A DNA stretch of 64,000 nucleotides from UBA940 sp031547885. GTDB taxonomy: Bacteria; Bacteroidota; Bacteroidia; Bacteroidales; Rikenellaceae. The stretch lies in contig JAVBRO010000009.1 in NCBI GenBank assembly GCA_031547885.1, forward strand, positions 124,001-188,000, read 5' to 3'. Both the position numbers and the translations under genes were made by a program. This document shows, one piece after another, positions 59,220 to 64,000 of the stretch (its first letter is position 1; every line of letters begins with the position of its first letter). The notes beneath the pieces are model-generated. The model ran no database searches. It was not told where the DNA came from and saw nothing but the letters and a program-made list of their open reading frames with translations.

Positions 59220-59470
59220 CACAATCGTCAGATTGTGCAAATCCCCATTTAGCAAAAAGCGTTAAACGGAGGAGCAGGCTAAAATGGAAGTCGCCATGTG
59301 CGCAGCTCAAGGCGTACCATTTTAGACAAAACGAAGTAGCTTTTTGGTGCATGGGGTGGGTTTTTAACATAGTTTTCCTCCTCCTTGCGAGGCATAGTTT
59401 GCAAGCAACCTCTGCTCTCGCTTCGAGCGTCGGTTGCTACTTTTTGCCCATCAAAAAGTAGATATAATTA
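59220..59470. repeat. Cruciform repeat, family 2, copy at 59.2 kb
   Basis: CACAATCGTCAGATTGTG hairpin; outer stem CCCCATTTAGCAAAAAGC (59243-59260) with GCTTTTTGGTGCATGGGG (59339-59356); inner stem CTAAAATGG/CCATTTTAG; then the CCTCCTCCTTGCGAGGCATAG to GAGCGTCGGTTG module (59377-59437); last hairpin CTACTTTTTGCCCATCAAAAAGTAG. Confidence 0.8.
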
Positions 59471-59483
59471 ACCTATTAACCTT

Positions 59484-61559
59484 ATGAAAAACCTCTTTGC
59501 AGCGTCATTTCTTATTTTCTGCTCCATCGCCGTCGTTTCGGCGCAGGACAATTTCTTTCCGGACGGTGAACACTTTTCGGCGATCCGGGGCGGGAAGATC
59601 GTAAAAATCGAATTTTTCGGCAATCAAGAGGTAGGAACGCTTTTCGACCTCGGCGCCAGGAAAGTACAATCGCACGTTCTCTCGCCCGACGGCACGAAGG
59701 CGCTGCTCGTTTCGAACCGCACACCCATCTACCGCCATTCGTTCACAGCCTCTTATTCGGTGGCCGATTTCGCAGCAGGCGATGTTAAGCCGGTCTCAGC
59801 CTCGGCGGAAAAGGGGATGCGCGACGCATCTTTTTCGCCCGACGGTAGCCGCGTGGCTTTCATCCGCGACAACAACCTGTTCGTCACTGAACCCGGCTCG
59901 GCGGCCGAAAAGCAGATAACCTTCGACGGTAAGCGCAACGAGATCATAAACGGCTTCGCCGACTGGGTCTACGAAGAGGAGTATGGATTCACTAAGGCTT
60001 ACGATTTCTCGCCCGACGGCGGCGAGATAGCGTTCCTGCGTTTCGACGAGAGCCGCGTCCGCGAGTTCGCCATGATGCGCTACGACGAGAAGCTCTATCC
60101 CGAGCCCTACCTGTTCAAATACCCGAAGGCGGGCGAAGAAAATTCGATCGTAACGCTTCACGTCTACAATATCGCGTCGGGCGAGACCCGGAAGATAGAT
60201 ACCGGTTCCGAGACCGACCAGTATATCCCGCGCATCGGGTGGACCCCGTCGGGCGAGCTATTCTTCTACCGCGTCAACCGCCTGCAGAATCATTTCGAAG
60301 TTTTGTTGGCGGGCAAGGACGGCGGCGCGCGCGTTATCTACGACGAAACTTCCCCGCGCTATGTGGAGCGCCCGGACGAGACGACCATTACATTCCTTGC
60401 GGACGGAGACCGCTTCATAGCAAAGAACGAAACCCGCACCGGCTGGATGCACCTCTATCTTTACAGCATCAAAAAGGGTTTCCTCAACGCCATCACCTCA
60501 GGCGAATGGGAAGTTACGGAACTTCTGGGCGTAAGGGAGGGGAAAGACGTGTGGTATATGTCCACCGAAACCTCACCCCTGAACCGCGACCTATATTCGG
60601 TGGGTCTGAACGGCAAAGGCAAGACCATGCACTTCGGCGGCAACGGGACGACCTCAGTCACAGCCGCCCCGGGAATGGGCGCATGGGTGCAGATTTATTC
60701 AAATGCGGACGGCCGCGTCGAAAGGAGACGGGTCAAGAACATCGGCTCAAAACAGGCGGCCTCATCACTAGTGGTAGTGTCGGAAGGAGGCGACGTGAAA
60801 ATGAAACCGGAGTTCTTCTCTTTTACACTCGCCGATGGGACACGTCTGGACGGCTATATGATACAGCCGGCGGGTTTCGATTCGTCGAAAAAGTATCCTG
60901 TATTCATGACCCAGTACAGTGGTCCCGGCTCACAAAGTGTAAAGAACTCTCCGATCGGAGATAAAGCGATATTCGAACCCCTTCTCGAAGCGGGATACAT
61001 CGTGGTCTGCGTCGACGGGCGTGGAACGGGTTTCCGAGGCGAGGAGTTCAAGAAATGCACCTACGGCCAGCTCGGAAAATACGAAACCGAAGACCAGATA
61101 TCCGCCGCGCGTCACCTGGGCGGCCTGCCTTATGTCGACGCCTCGCGCATAGGCATCTACGGCTGGAGCTACGGCGGCTTCATGGCGCTGAACTGCATAC
61201 TGAAAGGGGCGGACGTCTTCAAGTTGGCAGTGGCCGTGGCTCCGGTCACTTCGTGGCGCTACTACGACTCTATCTACACCGAGATCTACAACGGCCTGCC
61301 GCAGGATAATCCGGGAGGTTACGACGACAATTCCCCCATCAATTTCGCTGAAAACCTGAAGGGGAAACTGCTTATGATGCACGGCTCGGGCGACGACAAC
61401 GTCCACGTGCAGAACAGCTTCGAGATGGCGAAGGCGCTGGTGAAGGCCGGCAAGCAGTTCGACATGATGATCTATCCCGACGACAACCACTCGATGCGCC
61501 CCGGCGGTTCGCAAAACATCCGCCAAAAGATCGTCGATTATATCATCGAAAATCTTTAA
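59484..61559 (+). CDS. S9-family dipeptidyl peptidase (DPP IV-like), exported
   Basis: A 691-residue serine peptidase with a signal peptide (MKNLFAASFLIFCSIAVVSA). The N-terminal beta-propeller (about 25-450) contains WVYEEEYGFTKAYDFSPDGG, which carries the double-Glu motif that binds the substrate N-terminus. The alpha/beta-hydrolase domain has the triad S562 (GWSYGG), D637 (GSGDDNVH) and H669 (DDNHSM). It removes X-Pro dipeptides from peptides in the periplasm. It ends 242 bases before der, in a repeat-filled gap. Confidence 0.94.
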   Translation: MKNLFAASFLIFCSIAVVSAQDNFFPDGEHFSAIRGGKIVKIEFFGNQEVGTLFDLGARKVQSHVLSPDGTKALLVSNRTPIYRHSFTASYSVADFAAGDVKPVSASAEKGMRDASFSPDGSRVAFIRDNNLFVTEPGSAAEKQITFDGKRNEIINGFADWVYEEEYGFTKAYDFSPDGGEIAFLRFDESRVREFAMMRYDEKLYPEPYLFKYPKAGEENSIVTLHVYNIASGETRKIDTGSETDQYIPRIGWTPSGELFFYRVNRLQNHFEVLLAGKDGGARVIYDETSPRYVERPDETTITFLADGDRFIAKNETRTGWMHLYLYSIKKGFLNAITSGEWEVTELLGVREGKDVWYMSTETSPLNRDLYSVGLNGKGKTMHFGGNGTTSVTAAPGMGAWVQIYSNADGRVERRRVKNIGSKQAASSLVVVSEGGDVKMKPEFFSFTLADGTRLDGYMIQPAGFDSSKKYPVFMTQYSGPGSQSVKNSPIGDKAIFEPLLEAGYIVVCVDGRGTGFRGEEFKKCTYGQLGKYETEDQISAARHLGGLPYVDASRIGIYGWSYGGFMALNCILKGADVFKLAVAVAPVTSWRYYDSIYTEIYNGLPQDNPGGYDDNSPINFAENLKGKLLMMHGSGDDNVHVQNSFEMAKALVKAGKQFDMMIYPDDNHSMRPGGSQNIRQKIVDYIIENL

Positions 61560-61760
61560 GTACGTTACTCTGTCAAATCACAAAGTAACCAAAAGATTGC
61601 GGCAACGGCCGCGGCGGTGGCAACGGCCACAGCGGTTTATTTGATGCGATGTTTTTCCTCCTACTGGCGGGGCATAGCTTGCAAGCAATCTCTGCTCCCG
61701 CTGCGAGCGTCGGTTCCGCAAAAAGTTTTGGGCGACTTTTTTAAAAGTCGCGGTTCCCTC
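61560..61760. repeat. Family 1 element with exchanged core (DPP to der gap)
   Basis: It begins with GTTACTCTGTCAAATCACAAAGTAAC-type palindrome (61564-61589, partly shown) and GCGGCAACGGCCGCGGCGG, and ends with GCGACTTTTTTAAAAGTCGC (61732-61751), exactly like copies B and C. In place of the cruciform it carries the CCTCCTACTGGCGGGGCATAG to GAGCGTCGGTTCC module (61655-61716) otherwise found in family 2. Confidence 0.8.
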
Positions 61761-61772
61761 TGCTTTTTACCG

Positions 61773-61780
61773 TATCTTTG
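61773..61780 (+). promoter_or_regulatory. -7 element of der
   Basis: TATCTTTG, 22 bases before the ATG of der. Confidence 0.5.
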
Positions 61781-61801
61781 CGGCAGTAAAACAGGAAAAT
61801 C

Positions 61802-63106
61802 ATGAGTTTAGTCGCGATAGTAGGACGCCCCAATGTGGGTAAGAGTACATTGTTCAACCGCCTTGTAGGGCAGCGGCAGGCCATCGTCGATGCGACGGCC
61901 GGCACCACCCGCGACCGCCATTACGGCAAGACCGACTGGAACGGGCGCGAGTTCTCGGTGATCGACACCGGCGGCTACTCCGTGGGCAGCGACGACGTTT
62001 TCGAGGATGATATCCGCCGCCAGGTGATGCTGGCCATCGACGAAGCCGACGTGATTCTGTTCATGACGGAAGTCGGCACAGGCATCACTGATCTCGACCT
62101 GATGGTGGCCGGCGAGCTGCGCCGCGCGAAGAAAAAAGTGCTGCTTGTGGTCAACAAGGTCGACAACAACGAGCAGATGTACGCCACCCATGAGTTCTAC
62201 TCGTTCGGTCTCGGCGATCCGTTCCCTGTCAGCTCGATGTCGGGAAGCGGCACGGGCGACCTGCTGGACGCGGTTCTGGCCGCGCTGCCCGAGGACGCCA
62301 AGGCTGAAGAGTTCGACGACCTGCCCCGCATAACCATCGTGGGACGCCCGAATGTGGGTAAATCTTCGCTGACGAACGCCCTTTTGGGCGAGGAGCGCAA
62401 CATCGTCACCCCCGTCGCCGGCACCACGCGCGACTCGATCTACACGCGCTACAACAAGTACGGCATGGATTTCTACCTTGTCGACACGGCCGGGATGCGC
62501 AAGAAAGGCAAGACGATGGACGACCTGGAGTTCTATTCGGTGATGCGTTCGATCCGCTCGATCGAGAGTTCCGACGTCTGCATCCTGATGCTCGACGCAC
62601 AGCAGGGGATCGAGTCGCAGGATATGAACATCTTCCGCCTCATCGAAAAGAACAAAAAAGGCGTTGTCATCGTGGTCAACAAGTGGGACCTTATCGAAAA
62701 GGAGACCAACACGATGAAGGAGTGGCGCGAATTCCTCGAAAAGAAGATCGCGCCCTACAGCGACGTGCCCATAATTTTCACATCGGTGATCAACAAGCAG
62801 CGCATCATGGAGGTGCTCGAGACGGCCATGCGCGTCTACGCCAACCGCGAACGCCGCATCCCCACCTCGCAGCTCAACGACTACATCCTGCCCATCATCG
62901 AGGATACTCCCCCGCCCTCGATCAAAGGAAAATATATCCGCATAAAGTACGCGACGCAACTCGCTTCACCGACGCCGACTTTCGCGTTCTTCGTCAACCT
63001 GCCGCAGTACATCCGCGAGCCCTACCGCCGTTTCCTCGAGAACAAACTGCGCTCCGAGTGGGATTTCAGCGGTGTGCCGCTCCAGATATTTTTCCGCCAA
63101 AAGTGA
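61802..63106 (+). CDS. der: GTPase Der (EngA)
   Basis: A 434-residue double GTPase for 50S ribosome assembly. Both P-loops are intact: GRPNVGKST at 8-16 and GRPNVGKSS at 181-189. DTGGYS and DTAGMRKKGK are the switch II regions, NKVD and NKWD the G4 motifs. The C-terminal KH-like domain ends with NLPQYIREPYRRFLENKLRS. It has its own -7 element and is followed by a family 2 repeat. Confidence 0.97.
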   Translation: MSLVAIVGRPNVGKSTLFNRLVGQRQAIVDATAGTTRDRHYGKTDWNGREFSVIDTGGYSVGSDDVFEDDIRRQVMLAIDEADVILFMTEVGTGITDLDLMVAGELRRAKKKVLLVVNKVDNNEQMYATHEFYSFGLGDPFPVSSMSGSGTGDLLDAVLAALPEDAKAEEFDDLPRITIVGRPNVGKSSLTNALLGEERNIVTPVAGTTRDSIYTRYNKYGMDFYLVDTAGMRKKGKTMDDLEFYSVMRSIRSIESSDVCILMLDAQQGIESQDMNIFRLIEKNKKGVVIVVNKWDLIEKETNTMKEWREFLEKKIAPYSDVPIIFTSVINKQRIMEVLETAMRVYANRERRIPTSQLNDYILPIIEDTPPPSIKGKYIRIKYATQLASPTPTFAFFVNLPQYIREPYRRFLENKLRSEWDFSGVPLQIFFRQK

Positions 63107-63130
63107 GAACGCTCACACTTGCTTTTTTTT

Positions 63131-63310
63131 GACACAAGCGTCAGCTTGTGCGTAAATCCCATTTAGCAAAAAGCGTTAAACGTAGGAGCAGGCTAAAACG
63201 GAAGTCACCATGTGCGCAGCTCAAGGTGTACCGTTTTAGACAAAACGAAGTAGCTTTTTGGTGCATGGGCCAGTTTTTGCTACTTTTTGCTGGCCAAAAA
63301 GTAGTTAAAG
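63131..63310. repeat. Cruciform repeat, family 2, copy at 63.1 kb
   Basis: ACACAAGCGTCAGCTTGTG hairpin; outer stem CCCATTTAGCAAAAAGC (63158-63174) with GCTTTTTGGTGCATGGG (63253-63269); inner stem CTAAAACGG/CCGTTTTAG; last hairpin CTACTTTTTGCTGGCCAAAAAGTAG. Compared with the 59.2 kb copy, paired changes are seen in the first hairpin and in the inner stem. Confidence 0.8.
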
Positions 63311-63325
63311 AAAAAATCCTTTACA

Positions 63326-63333
63326 TATATTTG
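63326..63333 (+). promoter_or_regulatory. -7 element of the DUF819 gene
   Basis: TATATTTG, 22 bases before ATG 63355. Confidence 0.5.
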
Positions 63334-63354
63334 CGTAAACCCAACGGCTGCAAT

Positions 63355-64000
63355 ATGATCGGATCCATACTTCTTGTCATCTTCTTTTGTATTGCTCCGG
63401 CGGGAGTGCTATGGTTGTGCCGCAAATTCCCCGTACTGAACAAAATAGGCCCCGTGATGCTGCTTTATGCCGTGGGGGTCGCCGTCGGCAACCTGCCATG
63501 GCTGCCCGCGGGTACGAAACAGATACAGGAGCTGGTCACGACCGCCATGATACCGTTGGCCATTCCGATGCTGCTGTTCAACTGCTCGTTCAAAAAAGGG
63601 CAGACCCGCATTGTGGGGAAAGCGCTGCTTGGCGGGGCACTCGCGGTCGTGACGGCTGTCGTGCTCGGATTCCTGCTTTTCCGCAGCCACCTCGGGCCCG
63701 AAGCGGCCAAGATCGGGGGTATGGCGACGGCGGTCTACATCGGCGGCACGGTGAATCTGGCAGCAGTGCAGCAGATGGTTGGCGCGCAGGAGAGCACCTA
63801 CATCATGATGAACACCTACGACCTGGTGGTCAGCGCGCTGTACATGGCGTTCCTGCTGAGCGTCGGCATCAGGATGTTCCGACGTTTCCTGCCGGTCGAC
63901 AGGTCGAAGATATCGGAGCATGCCAAACAGGAATTGGCCGAAGAGGTTAAAAAAGCCGAAGCCGTCAACCCTTACGCCGGATTTTTCCGCCGCGAAAACC
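63355..64000 (+). CDS. DUF819 membrane protein (cut by window end)
   Basis: The first 215 residues of an inner-membrane protein, open to the last base. It begins MIGSILLVIFFCIAPAGVLW and has at least five hydrophobic segments (about 1-20, 28-48, 62-77, 88-106, 150-170). MIPLAIPMLLFNCSFKKGQ and KIGGMATAVYIGGTVNLAAV are the DUF819 (YjcL-like) pattern; the family is thought to be transporters, but substrates are unknown. A charged cytoplasmic loop (RSKISEHAKQELAEEVKKAE) follows. It has a -7 element 22 bases upstream. Confidence 0.85.
   Translation, partial: MIGSILLVIFFCIAPAGVLWLCRKFPVLNKIGPVMLLYAVGVAVGNLPWLPAGTKQIQELVTTAMIPLAIPMLLFNCSFKKGQTRIVGKALLGGALAVVTAVVLGFLLFRSHLGPEAAKIGGMATAVYIGGTVNLAAVQQMVGAQESTYIMMNTYDLVVSALYMAFLLSVGIRMFRRFLPVDRSKISEHAKQELAEEVKKAEAVNPYAGFFRREN

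Noticed and set aside
1..64000. TAA reassigned as a sense codon (two in-frame TAA in otherwise intact genes)
   Set aside because: Many genes here end normally at TAA, for example SusC, SusD and DPP, so a changed code is not plausible.

Overview
The window reads as chromosomal DNA of a gut-type Bacteroidota, most like the Alistipes/Rikenellaceae group. The reasons are SusC/SusD pairs, a FecR/ECF-sigma regulator pair, DUF4249, DUF4293 and DUF4296 proteins, a S9 dipeptidyl peptidase, and promoters of the Bacteroidota type (-33 TTTG, -7 TAnnTTTG) at several genes, instead of sigma-70 -35/-10 boxes. The genus is an inference. Composition is even, and no transposase, integrase or phage gene is visible.

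Layout. 1-8 kb: end of pyrH, frr, an outer-membrane protein with a stop codon inside its signal-peptide reading frame, a serine hydrolase, O-acetylhomoserine sulfhydrylase, and a TonB receptor/DUF4249 pair. 8.2-24.5 kb: a polysaccharide-utilisation locus with ECF sigma, FecR, SusC, SusD, four surface lipoproteins (an inactive GH18-like protein, a LamG protein, an active-looking GH18, a discoidin protein), an MFS carrier, GH130 and GH92. This set fits mannose-rich N-glycan use: GH18 cuts the glycan from protein, GH92 trims alpha-mannose, the MFS carrier imports a disaccharide, and cytoplasmic GH130 phosphorolyses it. 24.7-47.3 kb: housekeeping genes (tRNA with CAU anticodon, flippase, dut, holB, folK, rbfA, LolE-like permease, folE, tsaC-type gene, GT2) mixed with lipoproteins. 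It ends in a gyrA interrupted by an in-frame TAA. 47.9-51.9 kb: a small signalling island of Ser/Thr kinase, XRE regulator, VWA protein and a paralogous pseudokinase with WG repeats. 52.8-58.1 kb: a pheA, aminotransferase, tyrA, DAHP synthase-chorismate mutase operon. Upstream of it is a Phe/Tyr-rich leader peptide with mutually exclusive antiterminator and terminator stems. 58.3-64 kb: nadC, dipeptidyl peptidase, der and a DUF819 protein cut by the window end.

The most unusual features are non-coding. Short tandem repeats with a strict 7-base period but unrelated sequences sit at many start codons, and in two genes they lie inside the signal-peptide coding sequence. From 47 kb onward most intergenic gaps carry composite palindromic elements built from exchangeable modules. 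Copies differ by paired changes that keep the stems. Three such elements separate the four genes of the aromatic operon.

Everything here was read by eye. Family names rest on recognisable motifs, and no database search was run.
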